53,371 nt of DNA from an uncultured Acidobacteriia bacterium (lineage in GTDB: Bacteria; Acidobacteriota; Terriglobia; Bryobacterales; Bryobacteraceae): contig CAITIX010000450.1 in NCBI GenBank assembly GCA_903892565.1, positions 1-53,371 on the forward strand. Direction: 5' to 3'. How positions within the stretch are numbered: position 1 is the first letter of the stretch; every line of letters starts with the position of its first letter. Position numbers and translations under genes: made by a program. Shown in pieces: positions 24,675 to 34,382 of this stretch. The notes under the pieces are model-generated. The model saw only the letters and a program-made list of their open reading frames with translations, ran no database searches and was not told the origin of the DNA.

Positions 24675-26057
24675 CTAGGGCAAACAGTCGGTGAGTTTGC
24701 CTGCGTCGTGCGCGCTACTTTCCGTAAAGCTCATACGGATTCCGTTCTTCGGCCGCAGGATGACCATCGGGCGCGGTTCAATCGTCTGTCCCGGTGTCAG
24801 TTGTAGATCGTATTTCTTCAGCAGCGCACCCAAAATCATCAGGATCTGCAGCATCGCATAGTTGCCCCCGATGCAGCCTCTCGGTCCTCCTCCGAAGGGC
24901 AGGTACGTGAAGGGCGCGTGCAGCTTTTCGTTCGCTTTCGTGAAGCGCTCCTCATCGAAAGCCTCGGGATTCTGCCAGTAACGCGACGCATGGTGCGCGC
25001 CGTACACAAAAACAATCACCGTGGATCCTGCGGGTATGGCGACGTCCCCTGCCTGATCGTCCGCCACGGCCATCCGGTCGACCATCCAAAACGGCGGGTA
25101 GAGGCGCAGCGTCTCCTGAATGACCTGCGTCGCATACTCGAACTTCGGCACGTCACTGAACGTGAGAGGCGCTCCGCCCAATACGGAATCGAACTCCTGC
25201 CGCAGCTTTTCGACGCACTCGGGACGCGAACTCAAAATATAAAAAAGCCACGAGAGGCCATTCGACGATGTTTCGTGGCCCGCGACTAGCAGTTGCATGC
25301 TCTCGCTGAGGATGAGTTCATCGCTCATGCCTTCGCCATCGCTGTAACGGGCGTCCATCAGGATCTGCAAGAGATCGTTGCCCGGCGCTTCCTGGCGGCG
25401 GCGTTTGATGTATCCCATCAATATGGCATCGGCGCGGGCGCGCATCTCTTCGTGCTTGCGGAGTTCGCCGGAGGCGGCGAACCAGGGATTCAGGTAGGGC
25501 TGAATGGTTTGCCGCACCATGAACTCCTGGACGGTCGAAATCGTATGGCTGATGAGCTCGATGTCGTCGTCCTTCAGGCGGGCGCCGAATAGCGAGCGCG
25601 CCACCATCGAGAACGTAATCTTCATCAGTTGCGGATAAATGTCGACGGGGCCGATGCGCGCTTGTTTGTCGAACCCCTTCAGCGAATCCTGAAGAGAGTC
25701 CTGCATGATCGACGACAAAACTTCCAGCTGTTTTCGATCGAAACCCTTCTGGATTAGCCGCCGCTGTGTCTTCCAGGGTTCCCCGTGCGTTGTCAGCAGA
25801 CCTTTGCCCAGGAAATGGCCCATCCGCTTCACTTGAATGTGGGACTTTTGATAATTCTCCGCGTTCGTCTTCAAGACGTGCTGAATCACGGCTGGATTCG
25901 TGGTGACAATGGCCTCTTTCAAGCCGCCCAGGTAGAACTTGAACGTGTCGCCATACTGTGCGAGGTACTTGGACAACACCTGCACCGGATTGGCGGCCAT
26001 GGCGCGCGAATCGGCGAAGGACTCAAATCGGGAGACAGCGGGTATGGGTTGCGGCAA
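24675..26057 (-). CDS. Cytochrome P450 monooxygenase
   Basis: The protein has 460 residues, no membrane anchor. The I-helix oxygen-binding motif is VAGHETSSNG, the K-helix ExxR is ETLRLYP, the PERF region reads EAFDEERFT, and the heme-binding loop is FGGGPRGCIGG with the ligand Cys at residue 395. The closest general type is the CYP4/CYP102-like fatty-acid hydroxylase group, by overall feel. It needs a ferredoxin/reductase pair, not seen here. GAGG lies 7 nt before the ATG. It follows the membrane desaturase gene by 50 bp on the same strand, so the two probably act on one fatty-acyl substrate. Confidence 0.95.
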   Translation of the reverse strand: MPQPIPAVSRFESFADSRAMAANPVQVLSKYLAQYGDTFKFYLGGLKEAIVTTNPAVIQHVLKTNAENYQKSHIQVKRMGHFLGKGLLTTHGEPWKTQRRLIQKGFDRKQLEVLSSIMQDSLQDSLKGFDKQARIGPVDIYPQLMKITFSMVARSLFGARLKDDDIELISHTISTVQEFMVRQTIQPYLNPWFAASGELRKHEEMRARADAILMGYIKRRRQEAPGNDLLQILMDARYSDGEGMSDELILSESMQLLVAGHETSSNGLSWLFYILSSRPECVEKLRQEFDSVLGGAPLTFSDVPKFEYATQVIQETLRLYPPFWMVDRMAVADDQAGDVAIPAGSTVIVFVYGAHHASRYWQNPEAFDEERFTKANEKLHAPFTYLPFGGGPRGCIGGNYAMLQILMILGALLKKYDLQLTPGQTIEPRPMVILRPKNGIRMSFTESSAHDAGKLTDCLP

Positions 26058-26070
26058 CGTCAGACCTCAA

Positions 26071-26113
26071 ATAAAGTATGGCAGTTCAAAAGATAAAGTA
26101 TGGCAGCTCAAAG
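26071..26113. repeat. Tandem duplication of about 22 bp at the desaturase 3' end
   Basis: ATAAAGTATGGCAG followed by TTCAAAAG (26071-26092) or CTCAAAG (26093-26113). The second copy contains the stop codon of the desaturase gene. The duplication lies between the desaturase and P450 genes and probably arose by slippage. Confidence 0.75.
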
Positions 26114-27253
26114 CGAATCTTGATTCCCCAACTGCTTCAGCAGCAAGAGATGATGCCGGATGGCCTTGGTCATCGTAGGATGCTGCCGGTAGGGAACTCC
26201 AAACTCTGCGGCGGTCTCTTTCACAATCCGGGTGAGCGGCGCATAGTGCGTGTGACAAACGAACGGGCACAGATGATGCGCGATGTGATGGTTCAGTCCT
26301 CCGGTGAGCCAACCGACCAGCGGATTTTCCGTCGCGTAATCCGCCGTGGTCGCGAAGATGTGATACACGCCGTTGTCAAACTCGCTGCGGTCCGAGGGAA
26401 AGTAAGTGCTGTCGATCGTGTGCGTGGTTTGGAATACCAGTGAGACCGTCAAACCGACGATCAAATGAACCAATAAGAACGACACGCCCACCAGGAGCGG
26501 CGATCTACCCAGCACCATGACGGGCAGAATCAGCATGTAGCTAATGTAAAACGCCTTGCTCGCAAACAGGATGGCGTATTCCTTCGCCGGATGCTTGGTG
26601 CGTCTCAGATATTCGTGGGATGGCCGGAAGAAAGACTCGAAGTCCCTCACAAAAACATAGTCGAGCGAGAACAGCGCGTAAAAGAATAGTCCATAAATGT
26701 GCTGGAATCGCTGCCAGGGCATGCGCGGTTCATGCGGCGTAAAACGAAAGATGCCGCGTCCCGTAAGCGCATCGTCTTCGCCGTGCAGATTGATGCAGGA
26801 ATGGTGGCCGCGATGATGCAGGATGCGCCACATGTACGAGTTGATTCCGCAAAGATCGAAGACATAGTTCAGCGTTTTGTTGATCGTCGGCACGGATGAG
26901 ATGGCATTGTGGTTGCTGTCGTGCGCAATGTTCAGCAACAGGAATGTTTGCGCCAAGCCGCCTAAAAGGTACAGGATCGTAAATCGCCAGGAATCCGGCC
27001 TGAGCGCGTATATCGCAATCCAACTGCCCAGGAGCACGGCCAGACCCACTGCGATCTTGGTCCACATCGCAGGGTCGGCTTTGGGAGAAATGTTGCTGTC
27101 GGCGAAGAATTTTTCGAGGCGCCGGCGTAAAACTTTGGGGAAGGAAGCCGCACCGGCGGCATCGCCCGCGACCTGACGTGGCGAGGCCTCATGCGGCACA
27201 AGATCATCAATGTCCGGTTTCAGATGGGTTAATACTTGGGTCTCGGACGTCAC
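26108..27253 (-). CDS. Membrane fatty acid desaturase
   Basis: The protein has 381 residues from a GTG that is preceded by GGAGGGG; an ATG 39 nt upstream lacks a ribosome site. The three histidine boxes are HDSNH, HHRGHH and NHHIAHH, with an extra HTH downstream (CHTHYAPL), the pattern of di-iron acyl lipid/delta-5/6-type desaturases. Membrane segments include AVLLGSWIAIYAL, ILYLLGGLAQTFLLLN and LLVGVSFLLVHLIVGLTVSL. It introduces a double bond into a fatty acyl chain. It is transcribed away from the FAAL-ACP-reductase gene and ahead of the P450 gene, which suggests one pathway. Confidence 0.92.
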   Translation of the reverse strand: MTSETQVLTHLKPDIDDLVPHEASPRQVAGDAAGAASFPKVLRRRLEKFFADSNISPKADPAMWTKIAVGLAVLLGSWIAIYALRPDSWRFTILYLLGGLAQTFLLLNIAHDSNHNAISSVPTINKTLNYVFDLCGINSYMWRILHHRGHHSCINLHGEDDALTGRGIFRFTPHEPRMPWQRFQHIYGLFFYALFSLDYVFVRDFESFFRPSHEYLRRTKHPAKEYAILFASKAFYISYMLILPVMVLGRSPLLVGVSFLLVHLIVGLTVSLVFQTTHTIDSTYFPSDRSEFDNGVYHIFATTADYATENPLVGWLTGGLNHHIAHHLCPFVCHTHYAPLTRIVKETAAEFGVPYRQHPTMTKAIRHHLLLLKQLGNQDSL

Positions 27254-27760
27254 CGGCCCCTCCGTAATCCTTGTCACGCCAGCTCGGCGCATACCGGTGG
27301 GTAGCTGCGGGAGCTTGGGCCAGCAGCGGACTTTCGCCCCGCCGCGGGCAGCGTCAAACCTCGATGTTAGCGCGAAAACTTAAAGAGAATCAAGGGAATT
27401 CGGATCCCTCGGAGCCTTGAAAAAGCCCGCTGAGGCGAGCCCGGTACGTCGCATTGTGATTCGGCTCTGCTAAACTGGACCGATGGATCGTTACGGAACC
27501 ATGGCGTTTTGCATGGGGCGATTGAGCGGCCTGTGGGGCTGTGAAAAATTTGTCCGCGCGGCCGCACCGAGCGACGCATCGTTACAGATAAGTTATGCCT
27601 CTGTTGTTAAAGTCGGTTTGCAATCTTAATTCCGCCGTCCGAAGATCCGAACTCCGCGATGCAATCGTTTTTCGCAGCACCAGGGTACGAGGAGTAGCAA
27701 GGCGTTGCATATTTTCAGTAGTTGCGAGTTTTCTCATATGACCTTGGAGGTTAGCGCTGA
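27254..27760. promoter_or_regulatory. 507-bp divergent control region of the lipid locus
   Basis: This region separates the leftward desaturase-P450 pair from the rightward FAAL-reductase gene, so it must hold both promoters. A GGAGG at 27747-27751 serves the FAAL start. I found no clear -35/-10 pair or palindrome. Short open frames in it look like noise. Confidence 0.4.
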
Positions 27761-30700
27761 ATGACGGCGTCGATTTTGGACAAGCTGGATAGACTGGGCG
27801 ATGAGCACCCGCACAAACTTCTCTATTCGTTTCTCGATCTGAACGGCAATCAGATCGAAAGCTACACTTACGCATCGTTCCTTCGCCGGACGAAGGCCAT
27901 CGCTGAATATTTACGCAAAGAACGGCATTTTGCGGCCGAAGACCGCGTTCTGCTCGCCTATCCTCCGGGTCTCGAAATGATCTGCGCGTTTTTCGGCTGC
28001 GTGCGCGCCGGCTTGATCCCCGTGCCTGTTTATCCGCCCAGTTCCCATGGATTTCAGAGTGCGTTGTTCAAGATGATCCACATCGCCAAGGATTGCCAGG
28101 CGAGTGGTATCTTGACCAGCCGGGAATATCAAAGCTCTCTCAAAACCAACCTTGCCAGAAGCGGCGTTGCGGCATCGGGAGTCGATGTCGATTACATCTC
28201 GGCGCTGCCCTGGATCGTTACGGAAGATCTCATCGAGCCGACTTCGGATGAGACGTACCCCACGACCTCGAAGCTCCTGTTCCTGCAGTACACCTCGGGA
28301 TCCACCAGAGAGCCCAAGGGCGTGATGGTTACGCACGAAAACATTTTGCACAACGGCCCGCTCGTGATCGATCATCCGGATCCGGTGGTAGTGTCCTGGC
28401 TTCCGCAATATCACGACATGGGGCTGATTGGCTGCTACATCTATCCCGCACTGCAAGGCGGCACCACGTACGGCTTCGCTCCCACCGATTTCATTCAGCG
28501 TCCCATCCTGTGGTTTGACGCGATCAAACAATATCGCGCGACCGCCTCTGCTGCGCCCAACTTTGCCTACGACTATTGCCTGCGCGCCGGGCGTCTATCG
28601 GCGGAGGCTCTGGAAGGGTGCGACCTCAGCTCCATCAAAGTGTTGCTGTGCGCCGCCGAGCCCGTTAAGCCTGTTACGTTCCGCCGCTTTCTCGAAGCGT
28701 TTCAACCCTACGGCCTCAAGGCCGAGAGCTTTTTTGTCGCGTATGGTCTCGCGGAAAATACGTTGGCCGTGTCGCTTCATGGCCGCAAGATTACTTCGTT
28801 GAACAAGAACGCCGTCACGCTGGGGAAGGCTCGCAAGACGACCGAGGCGTCCGAAGTGGGCGTCGCGACGCAGATTGTCAGTTGCGGTACGCCGCTCCCC
28901 GGTTTGGATGTGAAGATCGTCGATCCCGAGAGGCACAATTCTCTGGAGCCCGGCCACATTGGCGAAATTTGGGTTGCCGGAGCCAGTAAGTGCCAGGGCT
29001 ATTGGAACAATCCCGAACTCACGCTCAAGATGTTCCGCGCGCGTCTCGTGGACGATAGCCCTTATGATGATGGCTACCTGCGAACGGGCGACATGGGATT
29101 CTTCCATGATGGCGAACTCTTTGTCTGCGGCCGTTTGAAGGACATGATCATCGTCCGCGGACAGAATTATTATCCGCAGGATATCGAAGAAGTGGTGGAG
29201 AAGGCTTCAGGGCTCATCCGCACCCATTGCGTCGCCGCATTCCAAATTAACGAAGACAGTGAGCCGGCACTGGCGGTTGTTGCCGAAGTGAAGAATCCCA
29301 AGGCGCTTCCGGATCCGCTGGCCATCGCCGTCGCGGTGCGAAATTATCTCAACGTGGAAGTGGCGCTGATCGCTTTCATTGCCCCGCGTGCCATCCCGCG
29401 CACGAGTTCCGGAAAAATCATGCGCCACAAAGCCAAGCGCATGTGGCTCGAAGGCGAGTTCACGGTTCTCACCGAGTTTTCGCGCGAGAAAGACGCGGAC
29501 GCCGTAGCGGCCGCGTGCGAGGGCCAATCGTCATTCGATGCGCTGAAAGCCCGCTACAATCTGACCGGCACGGAAACGTATAACTTGATCGAGGCTGGGC
29601 TGGATTCCATGGATCTGGTCGTATTCATGCATGAGATCAAGGAGCTCTTAAAGAATAAAGGCGCCGAGATGCTGGCGCGGCAGGTCGATATCAGCCTCAT
29701 CCAGCGCGTGAGCGTCGCCGAGCTATTTCAGATGGCAGCGCAATTGGAGACGGCTCCCGAAGAGGCATTGACGCTTCTGCGGCATTCGCTCGCAGCCTTC
29801 CGCGAAGAGCAGCGCGCCGCGGAACGGGAGATGATGAGCCAGGACCGCAAGCTCGTTTTCGAGCCTCACGCGCCTGCGCCATTGCCTGAGATTCCCGTCA
29901 TGGATCAAGTGCTGCTCACCGGCGGCACCGGATTTATTGGGCCGTTTTTGGTGAAGAGCCTGCTGGAGCAGACGCACGCGAAGATCCACGTTGTGGTCCG
30001 CGCGTCCGACGAGAAACAAGCAGGGCAGCGCTTGCGGGCGGCGATGGAATCCATGGGGCCTTGCCCCGCTGGATTAATGCAGATGTTCGAGGAACGCGTG
30101 GTTCCCATTTGCGGCGACCTCGGGCAGCCGAGCCTCGGCATATCGCCCAAAACGTGGGAATTCCTGGCGGGCGAAATCGATACGATCTTCCACAACGGCG
30201 CGACCGTCAACTACCTGTTCAATTACGATCGCATGCGCGACGCGAATGTGATGGGGACGAACGAAATTCTCCGCCTTGCGTTCGAAGGACGGCCGAAAGC
30301 GTTCAACTACGTTTCGACGACCTTCGTGTTCGGATGGGCCGTGAAGAGCGTCCTCAACGAGACCGACTTCAACGAAGATTTAGCGCTGCTCGATTTCGGC
30401 TACAGTCAGTCGAAATGGGTTGCCGAGCAAGTGGTGGCGGACGCGCGCAGCAAAGGCCTGGAGACGCGGATTTTCCGGCCTGCTCTGGTGAGTCCCTCGG
30501 TGACGGGCGGAGGCAACAACTTCGATATCGCGGTTCGCTTGGTCGCGTTCATGGTGAATCACGGCATCGGAGTCGATGCCATGAATCAGGTCAGTTTCGT
30601 TCCTGCGGACGTCGTGGCGAACAATATCGTCGCGATTTCCAACACCCCCGGCACGGCGAACAAAACCTATCATGTGGTGCGGGACGATTACGCCAACATG

Positions 30701-31036
30701 ATGGACATCACGAACCTGATCACGAAATCTACCGGTCGTCAGTTCGACATTTTCAATGTTCCCAACTTTGTGCCCGAGCTGATTCGCAGATGCCGGAAAG
30801 AAGATCTGCTCTTCCCGCTCTTGGACTTCCTGGTAGGCTCCGTGGATAACATCTCGGGGATGGAGTTCAAGCGTTACGACAACAGCGAGTATCAGGCGGC
30901 GCGCAATGCATCGAAGTGGGGCGTGCCGGATCCGCCCCTGGAAGACGTCGTCAACGGGATCCTGAAATTTATGCACCGCAAGGGCATTATTTCCGTGGCT
31001 CCGCGTGAGATGAATACGGTTGTATCCGTCCGCTAA
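27761..31036 (+). CDS. Fatty acyl-AMP ligase - ACP - thioester reductase fusion
   Basis: The protein has 1091 residues in three domains. Residues 1-590: FAAL-type adenylation domain with YTSGSTREPKG (Tyr177), WLPQYHDMGLIG (the FAAL signature) and YLRTGDMGF. Residues about 590-670: acyl carrier domain with GLDSMDL, phosphopantetheine Ser616. Residues about 715-1091: thioester-reductase/SDR domain with LLTGGTGFIG (from 717) and Tyr881-Lys885 in YSQSK. The enzyme would activate a free fatty acid, load it on its own carrier and release it reductively as aldehyde or alcohol with NAD(P)H. No ketosynthase is present, so there is no chain extension. Beside a desaturase, a P450 and an MMPL exporter it defines a small lipid pathway. 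Carboxylic acid reductases share the A-T-R order but have a different adenylation type. Confidence 0.93.
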   Translation: MTASILDKLDRLGDEHPHKLLYSFLDLNGNQIESYTYASFLRRTKAIAEYLRKERHFAAEDRVLLAYPPGLEMICAFFGCVRAGLIPVPVYPPSSHGFQSALFKMIHIAKDCQASGILTSREYQSSLKTNLARSGVAASGVDVDYISALPWIVTEDLIEPTSDETYPTTSKLLFLQYTSGSTREPKGVMVTHENILHNGPLVIDHPDPVVVSWLPQYHDMGLIGCYIYPALQGGTTYGFAPTDFIQRPILWFDAIKQYRATASAAPNFAYDYCLRAGRLSAEALEGCDLSSIKVLLCAAEPVKPVTFRRFLEAFQPYGLKAESFFVAYGLAENTLAVSLHGRKITSLNKNAVTLGKARKTTEASEVGVATQIVSCGTPLPGLDVKIVDPERHNSLEPGHIGEIWVAGASKCQGYWNNPELTLKMFRARLVDDSPYDDGYLRTGDMGFFHDGELFVCGRLKDMIIVRGQNYYPQDIEEVVEKASGLIRTHCVAAFQINEDSEPALAVVAEVKNPKALPDPLAIAVAVRNYLNVEVALIAFIAPRAIPRTSSGKIMRHKAKRMWLEGEFTVLTEFSREKDADAVAAACEGQSSFDALKARYNLTGTETYNLIEAGLDSMDLVVFMHEIKELLKNKGAEMLARQVDISLIQRVSVAELFQMAAQLETAPEEALTLLRHSLAAFREEQRAAEREMMSQDRKLVFEPHAPAPLPEIPVMDQVLLTGGTGFIGPFLVKSLLEQTHAKIHVVVRASDEKQAGQRLRAAMESMGPCPAGLMQMFEERVVPICGDLGQPSLGISPKTWEFLAGEIDTIFHNGATVNYLFNYDRMRDANVMGTNEILRLAFEGRPKAFNYVSTTFVFGWAVKSVLNETDFNEDLALLDFGYSQSKWVAEQVVADARSKGLETRIFRPALVSPSVTGGGNNFDIAVRLVAFMVNHGIGVDAMNQVSFVPADVVANNIVAISNTPGTANKTYHVVRDDYANMMDITNLITKSTGRQFDIFNVPNFVPELIRRCRKEDLLFPLLDFLVGSVDNISGMEFKRYDNSEYQAARNASKWGVPDPPLEDVVNGILKFMHRKGIISVAPREMNTVVSVR

Positions 31037-31048
31037 GTGAGCGGACGG
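31026..31048. terminator. Perfect 9-bp hairpin spanning the FAAL stop codon
   Basis: CCGTCCGCT-AAGTG-AGCGGACGG. The TAA of the FAAL gene is at the base of the loop. It lies between two convergent genes and could end transcription from both sides, though no clear T run follows on either strand. Confidence 0.4.
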
Positions 31049-31054
31049 CCGGGA

Positions 31055-31849
31055 CTACGGCTGTTTCCGAAAGATAATGGTTTCGGTCACGCGCTGGCCG
31101 GTTTCGAGCGAACCCGTTGACGTGAGCGTCATCTGCTGTCCATCGGCGGATACCACCCATCTGTCTTTTTGCGCCACTTTGTCGTCGCGTTTGTAAATGG
31201 CGTCCACCGTGTGGGCGTCCACAAGTTCCAGCGTCACGGTATCGTTGACGGAATCTTTCAAGTCGTATGCCTTGCCGTCAAAGCGCGCGGTGTAGCTGAA
31301 CTCGCCGGTGAAGCGGACCGCGTCGTTTCCGCCTGCCTCGATCTTCAGCACCAAGCCTTGCCGCAGACGCGTTTTGCTGAGATCCTGCGTCCACTCGCCG
31401 GCGAATCGATTGTCGGCAACTTTTGCGCCTCCCGTCCGGGTCCACACGGTGACCTTCGTGGCGCGGCCTTTTACGGTAGTTGTGGTGGTGAGTTCCTCAC
31501 CATCGGTCGAAAGCTTATCGCGCACGGTCGCCACCAACGCTCCATCCTTCTTCTCTTTTACCTCGGCCTGGTTCTTGTCGATGTGTCGCAGCTCGATTTG
31601 GTTGAATGCCGGGTTGCTGGGCACGGCCGTTTCATGCCCATCCCACTTCGCCGTGAAATCCATGCGGGTCTCTCCGGACATCACCACATGAACTCCATTT
31701 TGCAGTGCCGTGATGGTGAGCTTGTTCGGCGGATCCAGTGTCGATACTGCGGAGAGCGGCGTCCAGGAGCCAAGGCGGGGGTCCGCGGCACTCGCGGGAA
31801 CCAGCAGTGGAATGGCGGCGATCAGCGCCAGCAACCAGAAGTTACGCAT
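31055..31849 (-). CDS. Secreted beta-rich protein of unknown function
   Basis: The protein has 264 residues. A signal peptide (LLALIAAIPLLVPASAAD) is followed by two related halves, each beginning with a segment like LGSWTPLSAVSTLDPP and FAGEWTQDLSKTRLRQG and then many short strands (KLTITALQNGVHVVMSG; RFTGEFSYTARFDGKAYDL). This is the look of lipocalin-like/DUF-type barrels common in acidobacteria. A lipid-binding role beside the lipid locus would fit but is not shown. It is divergent from the MMPL gene and convergent with the FAAL gene. Confidence 0.75.
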   Translation of the reverse strand: MRNFWLLALIAAIPLLVPASAADPRLGSWTPLSAVSTLDPPNKLTITALQNGVHVVMSGETRMDFTAKWDGHETAVPSNPAFNQIELRHIDKNQAEVKEKKDGALVATVRDKLSTDGEELTTTTTVKGRATKVTVWTRTGGAKVADNRFAGEWTQDLSKTRLRQGLVLKIEAGGNDAVRFTGEFSYTARFDGKAYDLKDSVNDTVTLELVDAHTVDAIYKRDDKVAQKDRWVVSADGQQMTLTSTGSLETGQRVTETIIFRKQP

Positions 31850-31931
31850 CGATTCTCCTCACTGTCATGAGATAGCAGCCTTCATCAATTTTCGCAGATT
31901 CATATGGATGCTCGAATGCACGCGGAGGTCC

Positions 31932-31965
31932 AATGCAGGCGAAGATTCAATACAGGCGAAGAATG
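31932..31965. repeat. Imperfect 17-bp tandem repeat
   Basis: CAATGCAGGCGAAGATT (31932-31948) is followed directly by CAATACAGGCGAAGAAT (31949-31965) in the divergent spacer between the secreted protein gene and the MMPL gene. It may be a binding site or simple slippage product. Confidence 0.5.
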
Positions 31966-32091
31966 GTCAAGTGACGGCCGTGCGGTGTATCCTTAGCACT
32001 AGCAGTACCGCATCATCGCCTCTTGTATGTTGCGAGCTCGGGCGGAGCGCGGCACGGTAGTACCTGACTCGCATGCATCACACTTGACACT

Positions 32092-34353
32092 ATGAATCTT
32101 GTGCATCTGCGCCGATTTTGGTTGGCCGGGGTCGTCCTTGTTGCTGTCCTCGCCGTTCTCCCCTTTTCGTTTCACGCCGAACGCCATCTGGAGACGGCAA
32201 CCCGCGTCGAAGGCAGCGAAGCGGAAGTTGTCACCGAGGCGTTGACCACCCGTTTTCATTCGCCATTCGTGGATCGTGTTGTTCTGGTCGCTCAGGGACT
32301 TCCCCCCGCGGATTCAGAGGACGGCGAGCAGGCACTCGCCATCATCGTGGCGGGCCTCAGAGAAGAGCCCGGCGTGTCCGGCGTCGTTTCCCATCTTGAG
32401 TTGCGCGACCCCATCTTCGTGGGAAAGGGCGGGTTGGGAAAAGGCGGAGGAACGTTTGTGCTCGTGGGCCTCGCGTCAACCGAGGGTCCCGTGGAGTCGC
32501 TCGTTCCGAAGCTCCATGATCGGGCCAACGCTTTGCAAAAACAATTGCAGGGCCGTTATCCGGCGGTGAAGCTCGAACTCACCGGCGAGCTTCCTCTGAA
32601 TTTCGATATTCGGAAAGTCAGTGCCGATGATGTGCAACGCGGCGAAAGCCTCGTGATTCCAGCGACGCTCATACTTCTACTGGTGGCTTTCGGAAGCCTT
32701 GTCGCCGCGCTGATTCCGTTAGCCGTTGGCCAGCTTGCCATCGCGACCACTCTCGCGATTGCTGGATTCTTGGCCGCGCGCTTGCATCTGTCGATCCTGG
32801 TTCAGAACCTGGCCACCATGCTTGGCCTAGGCTTGGGAATCGACTACGCGCTGCTCATGGTCAGCCGTTTCCGCGAAGCGATTTCCGCTGGATTAGACGG
32901 ACCCGCAGCCTCGATCATTGCGGCCCGTCAAGCCGGCCGCACTCTGATGATTTCAGCGTCCACCGTGGCCATTGGATTTCTCGCTCTTTTAACCGTTCCG
33001 ATTAGCGAAATCCGCTCCATCGGCATCGCGGGATTTCTCGTCGCCGGAATTAGTGTGTTGCTTGCCAACACACTTGTTCCGGCCGTGATGGGATTGCTCG
33101 GCCCGCGCATCGATGCCGGTCGTTTGCCCTTTGTTCCTCGGTCGGATGCGCAAGGGGCCGAGCGCACGGGCAATCGCTGGAGGAAGTGGGGCAGAGTCAT
33201 CGTCGCGCATCCTTGGCTAGCGATCGTTCTGGCCGGCTCTCCCTTGCTGTTGCTCGCCTGGCAGGCCACGCGGCTCGATACCAGCCTCCCCAAGGGCGAT
33301 TGGCTTCCCGCAGCAGCGGAATCGGTCCACGCGCTGCACGATCTCGAACGAATGGATCGAGCCGGCATCGTGCAATCGTTGCGTGTGATTGTCGAACTCC
33401 CCACGGATTCCATCACGCAAACCGACGCAGGTTGGGCCGCACTGGATCGTCTCAGTAAACGTTTTGCGAGCGACCCTCGCTGTGACCGCGTCATTTCGAT
33501 GACGACGATTGCCGATGGCGACCGCTCCTTCCTGACAAGCATTACGCGTGAGACCCGTCGATCGTTCCTGAGTAGCGATGGACGCGCTGCTCTGCTGGAG
33601 GTGTTGCCAGCCACTTCCGTTTCCCTGCGCGAGCAAGTCAATTGGGTGCGGGAGCTTCGCAAGACCGGAGCCGAGGCGCTCACGGGAGTGCCCGGCGCTA
33701 CGCTGCGCATCGGCGGCATCCCGGCGCTCAACGCCGATTACGAGTCGATTATCGACCAGCGCTTTCTCTCGGTGATGGAGTTGGTGGTGGGTGGGACTCT
33801 CATCGCGTTGCTGGCTGGATTCCGCTCGCTCTTTGCCGCAGTGAAGGCGATCCTGCTGAATCTGGTTTCCGTCGCCGCCTCCTTCGGAGCGTTGGTGTTA
33901 GTGTTCCAAGACGGCCACGGGAGTCGCTTCCTCGGCGTTCCTGTGGGGACGGGCAGCGTCTTCCCACTGGTTCCGATCGTCGCCTTCGCCATCGTCTTCG
34001 GACTCAGTATGGATTACGAAGTGTTCCTGGTCGCGCGCGTCCTCGAAGCCCGAAGAGCCGGGCTGATTGAAACCGAAGCGATCCCCGAGGGCTTGGCCAG
34101 AACCGCAGGCCTTATTACGAGCGCTGCGGCCATCATGATTGTGGTGTTCGCCGCGTTCACCTTCGGAAACTTCCTCGTCGTCAAGATGATCGGCTTTACA
34201 CTGGCCGTGGCCGTGCTCATTGACGCGACGCTGGTTCGCATTGTGATCGGCCCCGCGCTGCTGCGCATCGCAGGCGATTGGAACTGGTGGCCTGGCGGCC
34301 TGGCCACCTCTGGTAAGGCACCCGCCATGGCTAGCGAAGCCGATGATGACTAG
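32092..34353 (+). CDS. MMPL family lipid exporter (RND superfamily)
   Basis: The protein has 753 residues. It is laid out as two six-helix repeats, each with one large periplasmic loop (about residues 40-180 and 420-560). The proton-relay Asp-Tyr pairs of MmpL3-type transporters are present in GLGIDYALLMVSRFREA and GLSMDYEVFLVARVLEA. These transporters move lipids or lipid-like products across the inner membrane using the proton gradient. The location just beyond the FAAL-ACP-reductase gene recalls the FadD-MmpL pairing of mycobacterial lipid loci. It lacks a long C-terminal tail and is likely a trimer by family analogy. Confidence 0.93.
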   Translation: MNLVHLRRFWLAGVVLVAVLAVLPFSFHAERHLETATRVEGSEAEVVTEALTTRFHSPFVDRVVLVAQGLPPADSEDGEQALAIIVAGLREEPGVSGVVSHLELRDPIFVGKGGLGKGGGTFVLVGLASTEGPVESLVPKLHDRANALQKQLQGRYPAVKLELTGELPLNFDIRKVSADDVQRGESLVIPATLILLLVAFGSLVAALIPLAVGQLAIATTLAIAGFLAARLHLSILVQNLATMLGLGLGIDYALLMVSRFREAISAGLDGPAASIIAARQAGRTLMISASTVAIGFLALLTVPISEIRSIGIAGFLVAGISVLLANTLVPAVMGLLGPRIDAGRLPFVPRSDAQGAERTGNRWRKWGRVIVAHPWLAIVLAGSPLLLLAWQATRLDTSLPKGDWLPAAAESVHALHDLERMDRAGIVQSLRVIVELPTDSITQTDAGWAALDRLSKRFASDPRCDRVISMTTIADGDRSFLTSITRETRRSFLSSDGRAALLEVLPATSVSLREQVNWVRELRKTGAEALTGVPGATLRIGGIPALNADYESIIDQRFLSVMELVVGGTLIALLAGFRSLFAAVKAILLNLVSVAASFGALVLVFQDGHGSRFLGVPVGTGSVFPLVPIVAFAIVFGLSMDYEVFLVARVLEARRAGLIETEAIPEGLARTAGLITSAAAIMIVVFAAFTFGNFLVVKMIGFTLAVAVLIDATLVRIVIGPALLRIAGDWNWWPGGLATSGKAPAMASEADDD

Positions 34354-34382
34354 CGAAGCCCGCGAAGACCAGTGAGAGCAAG

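Noticed and set aside
32084-32089. TTGACA just before the MMPL start codon
   Set aside because: It would place -10 and transcription start inside the coding region; no suitable -10 follows at 16-18 nt.
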